Source: Trichopria drosophilae (Eukaryota; Arthropoda; Insecta; Hymenoptera; Diapriidae). From it: 64,000 bases of DNA. The notes beneath the pieces are model-generated. The model saw only the letters and a program-made list of their open reading frames with translations, did not search any database and was not told the origin of the DNA. The first letter of the stretch is position 1, and the number at the start of each line of letters is the position of its first letter. Below, one piece after another: positions 31,199 through 43,929 of this stretch. A program made the position numbers and the translations under genes. Location of the stretch: positions 32,475,501 through 32,539,500 of the forward strand of contig CM059586.1 of NCBI GenBank assembly GCA_030407085.1. Reading direction: 5' to 3'.

Positions 31199-34189
31199 TG
31201 ATATTACCACCAGGTGTCATCGCGGCGCTTTCGACATTGCCGTGCTCCCATTTTAGAAGTGGATTTTCATTTGGTTATATTCCCCATCTACTATCTACTA
31301 CTATGTCGTGAAGACAGATTTTTAAGTAAATATAATTGATAGTTGTAAATAAGGGTATAATCACAACGTATTAATTTAATAATCTACATTGCAGTCAACA
31401 TTTTATAATTTTCTGGAATAAAAGATTCAATTTAAAGTAGAACCAATCATTATACAACTTATCAATTTATAGCATATACAGTGAACAAAATTATATACTA
31501 ATCATTCGGTCACATCGTTACATTTTACCATAGTTCCCATCTATATTTTCTGCATTGCACTATTACAAATGCATAGTGTAAGTATATATGATGTAGTTCC
31601 AGGGTTATTTTCTACATGGGTGAGTACTTTTCGAATATTTGAATCAACTATGCATTTTTTACGTGCATGCCTTGCCTAAACTAATTTTCAGACGAATACG
31701 ACGTACGGAGTAAAGGAATTTTTTAAGTGAAATCGCTCGAAACTTCATGCGCTTAATAAAGGCTTCGATAATTAGATTTGACCGGGTAAGTGCAAGATAC
31801 TTTAACAATTGTGGGAATGAACGTATAAGAAGCGAAGGTCTCGTATGATTAATAAGAGGCGATGCCGGTGACATATGGATAAGTGAAACTTACATATTCG
31901 ATCGATAGGAATGATGAATGAACGTAAGGAAAAATCGAACGTTCTCGCGATATTTGGCAATTGAGACTACATGTACGTAATAGAAATCCCTATCTACAAC
32001 TAGAGCTTATTGTAATAAGTCCACACATACACATGCAGCCGAGTGATTAATGTTTGTACACATAGGGAGAAGGAGTACGTATATGAAATTGGATTTACGT
32101 TCGAAAGTGCATGTAAGAGCGTTTATGTATTATTATCCGAGATAACAAACGAAGGGATTATCGGTATTCGATCGTTGTTTCAATGTTGAAAAACGCTCGA
32201 TCGTTAAAATCCTCGACGGAAGTTTCTTGACAGTTTCGGTCCAATTAAATGCCTTTCGGCTGTATTGTGCCAACCTTCATGACGAAACATTCGTCACGGT
32301 TATAACGCTTATTTGGACACGCTTCAAGAAATTTTGAAGAAGATGGGAGATTAAAAAAATTCTTAAATGTTTCAGGAAAAAGTCTCGATGTAATTCGTGA
32401 TAAATGAACTTTTCATTATTAGTCCCCGTTAATTGAATTTTTTAATCTATTCAGTGCTGTTATTAAAGTACAATTAAAAACGAATTATTTCAAATCTTCA
32501 TTATATAAAAATTTACATTTATTCCATTCATCCTTTCAAAAAATTCTCTTACATTAGTTAAGACAAACGTTTATTTTGATTCACCGAAATTATAGTTGTG
32601 AAAGATCATATTATCATAATTAAAGTAGTGAAAATTAATAACAGAAGTTTTATTATTTTACATCATATATTTTAATACTAAAATAAACGTAGTTAACTTT
32701 TAATGACATGTTCCATAAATTATTGAACATTTTTTGTTAAAACTGCAAAAGTAGTACATTAATAACATAATATGAACTTGGTAACATTGTTAATTCATAA
32801 TCAATCTAAAGAAAAATTTTAAAAAAGAAATGAAATCTTAAGTCAACACAAAGCTTTTAGATTGTAATAGATTTACAATTGCAAAAAAAGCGTTAATACA
32901 ATTTTAGAAGCCAATAAATTCCGTAAGATATTTTCGTAAAAGAAAGTTGACATTTTCAAAATACCTTCGGTTTGGTATTTCTGAAGGAAATGTCCATTAT
33001 GCAAATACCTAAAATGTGACATTTTTAAAGAAAATGTGATTCAGATTATAATCGATTAGAAATGCTTGGTCAGTTTTACTGGTCGAAACAAACTGCATGT
33101 CATGGTAGCGCTGTTTTGTCATGCCGATAAATTATAGGTTCAGTTATGAAGGCACATAAATTAACGAATCTTTAACATTTTAATTGTTTTCATCAGATCA
33201 CGAGTCCCGATATAAAAAAAGAATGTCCAAATTTACGTAAAACTAGTTCAGTTCAAATACTAGTCTAATCGAAAATGTATCTGTCAAATTAACACGTGTG
33301 TATTCGACATGCAACCAATATGTATGAGTAAAAATGTTGATATGTGTATAATTTTAAACATTGAAATAACATTTGACGTAATTAATAGCACTATGTGCTG
33401 TCACATGCTGTTAAAAGGCAAACGTAATTAATTCGTTTTGCAATATACACTTGAATTAGAGTAAGTTTCAGTTAATTGATTACATTGAAATTGATTTAAT
33501 TACATCATCGCTTTGATAGTTTGACAACATCGCAATATTAATGCGAGGTTTTCATTGCATAAATGTGTTTATATTGTACGTGCATAGATGCACGCGTGAT
33601 TGCACGCGTGTATGTATGTTTACGATTGAGGTAAAATACCAAAATAATTGCGTGATTCACAGAAATAACGTTAAAATATAATTTTGAAATGTAAGTTACA
33701 ATATCAGGTCAAAAGTTCGAGAATGCTCTCAATCTTCGATCTCGTCATATTTTTATATTTTTCGATGATATTTTATAGGACATGCATGGAATAAATTATA
33801 GTTATGTATCATTATTATTAATCATCCTGTAATAAGTGTAATTAATAACAAAAAATTTGGTTCACAAGTTAAGAAGTATGTACAAAAACAGTTATTAAGA
33901 TATAATTATTTATTGTTTAAGATTTGTAAATAAACAACATTTCAAAAAAACGACCTTTTCTAAAGATTTCATTATTGTCACTGTTTTTAAAGAAAATTCG
34001 AGACGCGAATCCAACGTAGGGTTTACAATTCACCATTACTGCTCGTTTTTTGGCAAATAATGTGTAATATCGATTAATTAAACTTAAGTTCAGAAATAAA
34101 GCTTCTGACTTAATGAAATCAATTTTATTTAACACATTATATTTTCTTACTTATCCTATTTGCAACATATTACATTTTTAAATTTTTGT
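31199..34189. other. Intergenic, no gene seen
   Basis: The stretch 31,650-32,350 is slightly less AT-rich but has no supported ORF. A direct pair TGCACGCGTG with a 12-bp period lies at 33589-33610. Otherwise AT-rich and unstructured. Confidence 0.5.
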
Positions 34190-37180
34190 TATGACCTTGC
34201 ATTCGTAACCATAATCCCTATAAATTCCGGACTGGAATTTTTACGAAAAAAATGTACGTTTTGAATAGGCATTATTAACTTTTGACCCTTCACTCAAATT
34301 TCCTTACAGTTACATTTAATGTTGTGAAAATACATACCAAAGTGATAGAGATTTCATATAAGTAAAAATAAGGCAATCATATTTTCACTACAACGATTTT
34401 GGTAGTTATGTCATTGATCTGATTTCTTACTTCCTCGTTTTTTGTGTTTATATTTAATAGAAAACGATCCTAAATAAATTTAAATATATGTATTTAAATA
34501 ATTGCAATTATTAATTTACTTCCTAAAATTGAGAAATAATAAACAATAGACTTTTTCGATCGTTCTAGATTGAAATCACAAATAAATTGATTTTGAGGTA
34601 TTGTAAGATCAATTTCTGTGATTGATTGATAAATACTTGACAATGTGACCAGTGCGAATGGCCCACTGTACGATTTATTTTTCTGTAAAATATACCCAAA
34701 AATCTATTCAGAAATGTCAGACAGTCATTAAAGAGAATATTTCTTCGATATAGATTCTTATTGATTAAATATTACGTGACATGTTCGGCTTTCAACCCTG
34801 TACTATCTGCATTCGTGAGATTGATTATATATTATTCAATACATAAATTGATTAGCTCTTGTAAAAATATTAAAAATCCTTAAAATACGATAATAAATGC
34901 AAAAATGTATTAACTCTTTCATTAAATTACATAATCAAAGCCCGTGAATATTTTCAATTTTCATAATTGTAAACAATGTGCAATATTTACTAATTAAATT
35001 AAAGCCCAGACATAATCTTCTCTATTGATGATTTCAGTTTTTCTTCACATACTGTATTTTCTTACTTACCTTATATTCAACGTGTCTAATTTTTTCCTTT
35101 TTTTACACCTTTTAACATTGAAAAATGCTTTGAACAAAATCTTACAAACCTTTATAAATTGCCATTTTTTAATGATATATCTGAAGACCTTTTGAATAAT
35201 TGTTGCTGAAACTTGCTGACACTTATTCATTCCAGAATTATAATTTTTGTACAGTTGTAATTTTACTCGCTTTTAGTCACCTTTGAAAATAAAACGTAGG
35301 TTACGACCTCGATTTCTTTAATTTGTGAACATTTAAATGTGAGTTAAGGTAGCTAGACCCCAGGATATAATATGTTAGCGAAAATATTTTAATAACACTT
35401 CCATCAGGAATAAAATTTTTATTATACATGATATTGTTACAGAGTTCAAGCATTATCATTCTTGAAAAAAAATTGAAACTTGCAAAAATAATTTGTTAAC
35501 CAACTTTTCTTAGCGACTCAAATTTTCTTCTTATTTTCATTCAAAACTTTTCTAAAAAAGAATGGATTTCAATGAATGACGGCTTATTTTTTCGAGAAAA
35601 AGATTCTCTACAACTTCACCGAATAAATTTTTCCATTTTTTTGCCTGATCACTAAAATTATTCAGAAAAGTTAAAAAATAATATATATTTTTTTTTGAAT
35701 AATTCGAGATATTTGACCCTAGATTTAGAAATTCAAGAAATTCATTCGATGAAGTTGTAGAGAATCTTTTTCTTGAAAAAATAAGCCGTCATTCATTGAA
35801 ATCCATTCATTTTTAGAAAAGTTTTGAATGAAAATAAGAAGAAAATTTGAGTCGCTAAGAAAAGTTGGTTATCAAATTATTTTTGCAGGTTTCAATTTTT
35901 TTTCAAGAAAAATAACGCCCGAACTCTGTCACAATATCATGCATAATAAAAATGTTATTCCTGGAAGTGTTATTAAAATATTTTCGCTAACATATTATAT
36001 CCTGGGGTCTAACTACCTTAAACCATTTACGTCGGTCGTTTTACTATTTTTTAGTACTATTGTAATAGAAGACTGTACAGAAACATTTATTAAGATATAA
36101 TTTTTCTAGTTTATGGTATATTAATAAAGGCAAGCATGAAAAAATCTGCTCTTCTAAAGAGTTCATTATTGACACTGTTATTAAGATAATCATTTTTGAT
36201 GTAATAAGGTTTTAGGACGCTAATTATGAATCCTATTTCGGTTTTACAAAATTCAAAATTACTACCCCAAAATGGCAGTCATTATCATATGAAAATGCAA
36301 TAAATTTAATGAAACTGCGTATTTGAGGTTTTTTAGGGTTATCGCAGCTTTACATCCGTATTACGTCATCTGATACTATTCGTTTGTCGCTTTGAATTTT
36401 GAAAATCTCACAACGGATTCATAAAAACCTCTAATGAGAACTTTGAAGCTAATTCAGCGTAAAGAAAAATGTATAGTTTAAAAGGTTAACGTTGATGCAA
36501 AATATTAAAGTGATACAAAATCTACTTTTTCATGGTAAACTGAAATTAAAAACTGTTACCTATCTCAAACTAAAATTATGTACTGAAATGTAAAATAAAT
36601 GAGGTTGACAATTAAATGGTGAAATATACTATTCGTAAACACATTTTGTTGATTTTTTACGAATTAGTGAAGGTTTTGCCATCAAATTTTTGTTCAAAAG
36701 AAATTTCCTCAATTTTTAAGCTCTTCGGTTGAGTCTGGGCTCATTTTGATGCATTCTTCGTACTTCTTAAAAATACGCCTGAAAAATTAAAAATGTGGAT
36801 AACCGTAAAAAACCAATAATAAAAAATAACAGTAATTCTATTTTTGTAAAAAGCAAAAAAAAATCTCCAAAACCCCACCTTTTTTTCTACAAAATTTCAC
36901 GATTTATAGATAATCATATAATAGAAATTTTATTTAGTATTTTTCTGTTTCAATAAAATAAATCTCTTTACATCAGTGGTTTTTATGATTTCTAATCGTT
37001 CCTTGCATGTTTTTTTAATTTCCAAAACTATTTCATGGATGTGTCGGGAAAAGTACGGTATATTGATAAAAAATGTATCTAAGAAATATAAAAATAAATA
37101 AATATCATAGTTTGTAATATAAAATGTTTTTATTAAAGATGATTTATGCTATTATATCCAAGAAATTGTATTAAAAAATG
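34190..37180. repeat. Left arm of giant inverted repeat
   Basis: Reverse-complement matches with the right arm can be followed block by block. GACCTTGCATTCGTAACCAT (34190) matches about 42,325; CTCAAATTTCCTTACAGTTA matches about 42,215; CTTACAAACCTTTATAAATT (35145) matches about 41,385; GTTTGTCGCTTTGAATTTTG (36382) matches about 41,280; ATATTGATAAAAAATGTATC (37060) matches about 40,520. About 1.1 kb at 35,258-36,382 has no partner and is an insertion. Identity is roughly 80% by eye. Confidence 0.8.
35348..36017. mobile_element. 670-bp palindromic element flanked by TTAA, inserted in the left arm
   Basis: The ends GGTAGCTAGACCCCAGGATA and TATCCTGGGGTCTAACTACC are inverted, and arms of nearly 300 bp meet around a 100-bp centre. 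TTAA borders both sides (35344-35347, 36018-36021). The open stretch at 35828-36100 runs along one arm and is not a gene. The right arm of the giant repeat lacks this element, so it came later. Confidence 0.85.
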
Positions 37181-37284
37181 GTACCGAAACCATTTTAAAT
37201 CATGCAGGCAGACCGAAGAGCTTATTTAAAATTTATGCATTAATTCAAAGTTAATAAAAAATTAATTAAAAATCAAATTCCTGA

Positions 37285-37710
37285 AGAAATATATTTGACT
37301 ACATGAAAAATAAAGGAGACCGTGTTTTTATATTTAATTTTCATAAACTTTTTATTTTTTGTATTTATTATTAATAAACTAACAATAATGTTCTTACAAA
37401 AAAGAAAATTACATATACAAAACAATATAAAATACAAATATATACTACACAAGGTAGACAATATATCCGGAAGATCGGCGTTCAAAAATATAAGGTTTAA
37501 TCGTAACACTGACAGTTACTACTAATACAATACTTAAAACTAGAAATTATAATAACAGAGCGGATATTAGCATCTAAATTGTTCCATACACGTTTAAGTC
37601 GCACGATAGGAAAATTGTAAGAGTAGTTCGTTCTACAAGACGTTTCCTGGATAGTTCTGTGATGATGCATAGAGTATATGGAAGAGCGTGAAAAGGAAAC
37701 AGTGCCTATA
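37285..37710 (-). mobile_element. LINE ORF2 C-terminus and 3' tail in the loop of the giant repeat
   Basis: The minus strand from about 37705 to the stop at 37499-37497 reads FSRSSIYSMHHHRTIQETSC, SYNFPIVRLKRVWNNLDANI and SVIIISSFKYC, the usual ORF2 ending. An AT-rich 3' tail with AATAAATA follows to about 37290. Only the last 70 codons remain. Confidence 0.6.
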
Positions 37711-38567
37711 AATTATGTGCACTCAAAAAATTTCTTACACCCGTATACAAGGATTCAATAAGGTTACCTTATTGAATACGGCCTTAACTAGTCAATCTTT
37801 ATTAAAGTAGCAAGGAAAAAGTGACTATAGTAACTGGGAAATTTATGGTTTTAGTAAGTTTTCTTGGTTGATTTAACAATAAAAAAGTAATGTTATGACA
37901 AAGACAATATTATTATTTAAGTAAGGGTGTTAATAGAAGTAAAAATATTTAATAGCTAATTATTTGGAACAACAAAGAATATATTTATTGTTTAATCATT
38001 ATTTTTTAATGCTTAATAATTTATCTTATGTATATTATGATGTAACTTACGATATTACGATAATAGGAATGTGTAAATATAAATATTTCTGCCCTTTATC
38101 AAAAGCAGAAACGAAGAAAAATATCAGAAAACATGTTTATCTATCACAGTCAGTGACCGAACTGTATTAGCTCTTTCGATAAAAGTTTTATTATTACCAC
38201 ATTAAAAATATATTTAGGTCTGAAACAATTAATCAGTAATGAATTTGCATTAAAAAGTTCATGATTTAGGCCTCTTCGTAGCTCTTACAGCACACTCGAA
38301 TACTGGAATGACTGATTTGCATTTTTCTGTTGTGGAGTTCCTTTTTCAAATTCCTTTTTGTATACGAAAGGGGATATATAATATATGGAACATATTAAAA
38401 AGTATTTAAGTTTGTTAAGAGATGTGAAATTGGTCAAAAGCTCAAAATCAGAAAACTTGTACGGAGACCAAAAAGGAGCGTAAATAAAATGAGGCAAAAC
38501 TAGAATGCATATTAGATAAGAAATATAGTCTTAGACGTAATAGTCTTTAAAATCTTTCGTTTTCATC
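37711..38567. other. Loop of giant repeat, nothing further seen
   Basis: AT-rich with stops in all frames. The open stretch at 37964-38170 has no motif. Confidence 0.4.
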
Positions 38568-39840
38568 CGGATAAAACATTTTCGAAGCTTTCCGACGGAT
38601 ATATGGGCATTGTTCTAGAACTTTTAAACTTTGAGGTTGAAGAAAATTGCATTTTTTTTAGGCACATTCATGAAATTAATTTTATTGGCTTTAGAATTGA
38701 TCAAATGACAGGAAAAACCTTGCGTGACTCATTTATACACAATGTATTTTTTTTTAATGTAACATATGTTACGTTACTCGGAAAATTAGTTTTTAGTTTT
38801 GTAACGTTTAATATACATAAAAAATTCAGTTCTTTTGATTATGGCCTAATTTTTAGAAGCTAGTATATAAAATTAAACGTCTAGTTAATAGTTCAAATTT
38901 AAAATAATGGATTAAATATGGCGGACTATTTTTACAAAATTTCTTTGATTTTTATAAAATTTGATATGTTAGGGTTTTTGAGGCCACTGATTACAAATCC
39001 AAAGTCAGTTTTCATTAAAATTTGAAATCCAAATACATGATTTAACATTAAGGATACCAAAAAATTAAAACGATTTGTAAAGAATAATCATTTTATTATT
39101 GTCAAAAATTGTGTTTTTTGTTGTATTAAAAAAACACAAAATTTATAAATACTTTAATAACATAGGAGAAAAGATCACAATGATTACAAAGTGCTTAGAC
39201 GCTAAATTGTAGATGTGCCATTAAATAATTTGATTTTTCAAAGTGAGTTTCGCTTGGAAATTTAAAGTTTGACGTGGTCGCATTTTTTATGTATAGGTGG
39301 CACACATTCGGGCAAAGGCTCAAATTACTTCTTATCATATAGGTAATGTACCCCTGTTGTGTGGTTTCTTAAAAACCAATGTGAAAAAAATTATCTAAGG
39401 TTGATTGCTAAAGTGTCAACGATAAAAAAAAGTTATCTCGCAAGTTTCAAGGTATATAATTTTATTCCTCAGTGAGGCACATCATTAAGTTAAGGATTTT
39501 TCATTTGTTTACATCCCCAAATACTTCCACAAAAAAACACAGACCATAAAAAAAAAGGTGCAAAAAGTTTCAGTGTTAAAACTGAAAAAATGTAGTGAGT
39601 GTCGCGCACCAAAAAACAGGCAAATTCACTACTTTTATTTACTCTCATTGTTTTCTACATATCTGTAATTAGTAATAAACACTTATTACATGTAAATCGA
39701 ACAAAAATTTGTTGATCTGTAGTGTTACAAAGTTATATTTAAACTTTTTATGGTATCATAATGAGCGACAACATAAAGTTTAAAAGTTCTAGAACAATGC
39801 CCATATACTATGTGGCCATGGAAGGAAAATGTCTCAGACA
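38568..39840. repeat. Element with ~75-bp inverted ends inside the loop
   Basis: Sequence TATATGGGCATTGTTCTAGA with its flanks (38,568-38,642) returns inverted at about 39,768-39,840. Between them lie a GGCGGAT-family repeat copy (38,905-39,035) and unstructured AT-rich DNA. The open stretch at 38603-38863 starts in the left arm and shows no motif. Confidence 0.55.
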
Positions 39841-39969
39841 TGACAAAACCGAAATGAGAATAAATACGAACTCTAGCGAACGACTCATTAAATACACAAT
39901 ACTGATATAAAAACTTCTCTGCACGACGAGAAAAAGACATAACCTATACACTTAGATATATTTAAATTA

Positions 39970-40390
39970 AAATTTTTGCAAATTTGTTATTCAAATGCTC
40001 GAAATTTCCTCAATTTTCAAGATATTCAGTCGCATCTCAGCTTATTTTGTTGCATTTTGCATACTCTTTAAAAATATGTTTCGAAAACTGAAAAATTTCG
40101 ATAACCAATAACTATAATTCAATTTTTTACAAAAAAAACTTTTTTTTCTCGTAATTTTCTGAACTTATAGATAATCGTACGTAGAACTTACCAAAAAAAT
40201 TTAATATCTTTCTATTTCTGAGTAGAATAAAATATTTTCAGTTTTCTTTTAAATGTCATGAAACTCGCGTTTACTATGTCTAGTTGCTCATAGCGTGTTT
40301 TTACTACAATTTTCTAATATAATTCCTTAGACATCTCCCAAACATTATAGAATATTGATAAGTGTCAATAATACCTAACGTTTTGAAAGA
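39970..40390 (+). repeat. Third partial copy of the giant-repeat arm (direct)
   Basis: The blocks GAAATTTCCTCAATTTT..., TATAGATAATCGTA... and ATAGAATATTGATAA follow the same order and direction as 36,690-37,080. An inverted copy starts immediately to the right (40,480-40,950), so the centre of the structure is itself a palindrome. Confidence 0.75.
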
Positions 40391-40429
40391 ACAAACAAAA
40401 ATTATTTGTTTTTTTAATGAAGTTTTTTG

Positions 40430-42330
40430 TTTATAGTAGCATAAATTACCTGTAATAAAAACATTTTATAAAATACACTATGATATTTATTTATTTTTGT
40501 ATTTCTTAGGTACATTTTTTATCAATATTCCGTACTTTTCACGACACTTTCAAGAAATAGTATTAGAAATTAAAAAGAAACCTGCAAGGAACAATTAGAA
40601 ATCATAAAAACCACTGATGAAAAGAGATTTTTTAAGAAATTGAAAAGAGTTTTTTTCTTCTCAGAAACAGCAAAATACTAAATGAAATTTTTATGGTAAA
40701 TTGCAGATATTATTATTTATAAATCTTGAAATGTTTTAGCTTTACTTTTAAAAAGGTGGGGTATTGAAGAAATTTTTACAAAAATAGAATTATTGTTATA
40801 GTTTATCATTGGCTTTTTACGGTTATCTACATTTTTTATTTTTCAGGCATATTTTTAAGAAGTACGAAGAAGGCAGCAAAATGAACCCAGACGCAACGGA
40901 AGAGTTTAAATATTTAGGAAATTTCTTTTGAATAAAGATTTTGCAGACAAACCCGTCAGTAGTTCGTAAAAAATCAACAAAATGTGTTTACGAATACTAT
41001 ATTTCATCGTTAAGTTCATTCTTAATATGCCTTCGGTCTGCCTGCATGATTTGAAATGGATTCGGACCTCATTTGTTTTACATTTTAGTACATCATTTTA
41101 TTTTGGGATAGGTTATAGGTGACAGTTTTTAATTGCAGTTTACCATGAAATAGTAGATTTACTATTTTGCCTCAACTTTAACCTTTTGAACCATACTTTT
41201 TTCTTTACACTGAATTAGTTTCAAATTTGTCACTAGAGGTTTTTATGAATCCCTTGTGAGATTTTCACAATTCAAGACGACAAACGAAGAGTATATTTTT
41301 ATAATTCTCGAATGAATAAGCGTAAGCAAGTTTAGCATCATTATTTGAAACTTCTTCAGATGTATGATTAAAAAATGGCAATGTATAAAGGTTTGTAACA
41401 TATTTTTCAAAGTTAAAAAAGCGAAAAAAAAGTTTAAACATTTAACTCATTTAAAATAGGATAAGTAAGAAAATATAATGTCTGAAGTAAAATTGAAATC
41501 ATCAATGGAGAAGATTATTTCTGGACTTTAATTTAATTAGTAGATATTTGAAAATGTTGAAATTTAAAATATTTACGAGCTTTGATTATGCAATTTCATG
41601 AAAGAGTTAATTTAATACATTTTTCCAATCATATTTTACTAATTTTTTAAAATTTTAAAAGAGGTGCTCAATTCATGTTTTGAATAACATAATTAAGCTG
41701 ACGATTGCAGATAGTACAGGGTTGAAAGCCGAACATGTCACGAAATATTTAAATCAGTAGTAATCTATATATCTAAGAAACATTCCCTTCAATAACTATC
41801 TGACATTTCTAAATAGATTTTTGTGTAAAATTTACAGAAAAATAAATCGTATAGCGGGCCATTTACACTTGTCAAGTATTTTTCAATCAATCACATAAAT
41901 TGATCTTTCAATTCCAAACAATCAATTTATTTGTGATTTCAATCTAGAACGATCGAAAAACTATATTGTCTAGTATTTCTCAATTGTCGAAATTAAATTA
42001 ATAATTGCAATTATTTCAATACATATATTTAAATTCATTTAAGATCGTTTTCTATTGAAAATAAACACAAAAATGAGGAAGTAAGAAATCAAATTAATTA
42101 AATAAATAACAAAATCGTTTTATTGAAAATATGATTGGCTGATTTTTACTTACATGTAATCTCTATTACTTTGGTATGTATTTTCACAACATGAAATGTA
42201 ACTGTAAGGAAATTTGAGTGAATGGTCAAAAGTTAATAATGCCTATTCAAAAAGTACATTCCTTTTTTTGGTAAAAATTCCAGCCAGGAATGTACAGGGA
42301 TTATGGTTGCGAATGCAAGGTCAAATTTTC
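40430..42330. repeat. Right arm of giant inverted repeat
   Basis: Inverted partner of 34,190-37,180. It is uninterrupted and therefore 1.1 kb shorter than the left arm. It ends near 42,330, after TTGCGAATGCAAGGTC. No ORF of note. Confidence 0.8.
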
Positions 42331-43727
42331 AATTCCATGTTAAAAAAAGGAAAGTAGAGTAATATACATGAAAGTTATTATAGCGATTTTCGTCGTAAAA
42401 TGATACAAGTGTAACCGATCCAATTTAACGGGCTAAATCAGTCAACATGTTACAGAATCACTTATTACTTAACTTTTATACAAGACAATTGCTGAATCCG
42501 GCTTTTGAACATAAGTGTGATTTTTGTGAAAATGTATACATTTATAGCAGCTATAACTGTTTTACAGTCAATATAGTTATAGGCAATTAGTACGGGATCA
42601 CTATAGTTATTAACTATTATATTATATTGGCTTATATTACGACCGTTTTAAATGTTTCATAATACAAATGCCATTGCTAGAGAATACCTCGGATGGGTGA
42701 CTAAATACAATAAGTCACTGGTCAAATTCGGACAAAGTAAACATATTTCATAAGAAAATGACTCCTCAAATTCTTGAGCTCCTTTCAAAAATAACATTAT
42801 TTATTTAATCCTCGTATAATCAAATTCCACATGAATGAATACCAATAATACGATTTTCGTATCAATAATGAAAAATTGAATTATATGACGAGTGTACAAT
42901 TTTCAAGATTTGAATTACGTATTTCTTTCAGTTATTTGGGTAGACATTTAATCTAGATTAGAGTTTCCACTTTCTTTTTCAAACAAACCAACTGCGTGAA
43001 TGTCCGCATCTACATAATATGTACTACGTCTCTTAAACAAGAAATTAATCTTCTGCATAATTTCAGATAATACAGTTCATTCTTTAAGTAATTTATTATA
43101 CAATAATTGAATAATATAAAATTTGCATTTAAAACATGCAATAGAGAAATATTTACTGTAATTAGAAGCACCGTCGCATGTAGATATATATTTTGGCTTT
43201 GTATCTGTATATCTGAGTGTTTAACTTATAATAAACTGGTTCACGTATTAACTATCTAATCATAGAGAACTAAACATGCAACGTGTGTATTAATTAAAAA
43301 TGTATCTAAAAAATAGGCACGTCATTATAATCTGCAATGAAATCAGTAAATTTGTCGATCTGTATCGTTATTGGAGAAAACATAATCAATGATCAGCAGT
43401 GATAATGATCAAAATTTCAGCTATGCACTTTTCACATTTTTTGAGGTTGTCATTGACTATCCATATTTGACGTTTTTATTTTTCTCTTCTAGCTAATTGA
43501 TCTTTTCATATGTTATTGTGGTTAGAGAATTTACTATACGCATTGTTATATTATATAAATATAATTACTGTTTCTTATGATATTAATATTACATTTATGA
43601 ATATCTTGTGTATATAAAATAATAAGAACGTAATGTCGTTATAAATAAACAAATTCTAAAAGATCACCGAATAAATCAAATTCGGACTAATTTGAATTTA
43701 CAAAAGTTAACAAATTTACCAAATTTA
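42331..43727. other. Intergenic, no feature seen
   Basis: AT-rich, with no supported ORF or repeat. Confidence 0.5.
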
Positions 43728-43929
43728 CAGTAGACCCTCTGATAGTGTCGCAATTCGTTCCTCTGATAGTGTCACAGTAAGCTCCCCACCACTTGATCTC
43801 ATATCAAAATATTGAAAATGAGAGGGGTTTAGAGTGTAAGAAATGCGGAGAGTGGGGTGCGACACAGATAGAGGACTAAATTGTTTCCCCTTCGGTCTGG
43901 AGGCGGTGACATTATGAGAGGGTATACTG
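43728..43929. mobile_element. pogo/Tigger-like MITE, 202 bp
   Basis: The ends CAGTAGACCCTCTGATAGTG and, inverted, CAGTATACCCTCTCATAATG show the same CAGTA start as the 18.7-kb element but belong to a different family. TA lies at the left border; the right border is AA, probably mutated. CCTCTGATAGTGTC is repeated in tandem near the left end. Confidence 0.75.

Noticed and set aside
31210..31240. CTCF-like site (CCACCAGGTGTCATCGCGGC)
   Set aside because: Only a partial match to the core; a single site cannot be supported without binding data.
35828..36100. 90-codon open frame
   Set aside because: It runs along one arm of a 670-bp palindrome and out through the TTAA border into flanking DNA, so it is not a gene.
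38603..38863. 86-codon frame as a small membrane protein
   Set aside because: It starts in an inverted-repeat arm and is AT-driven Phe/Ile-rich sequence without motifs.
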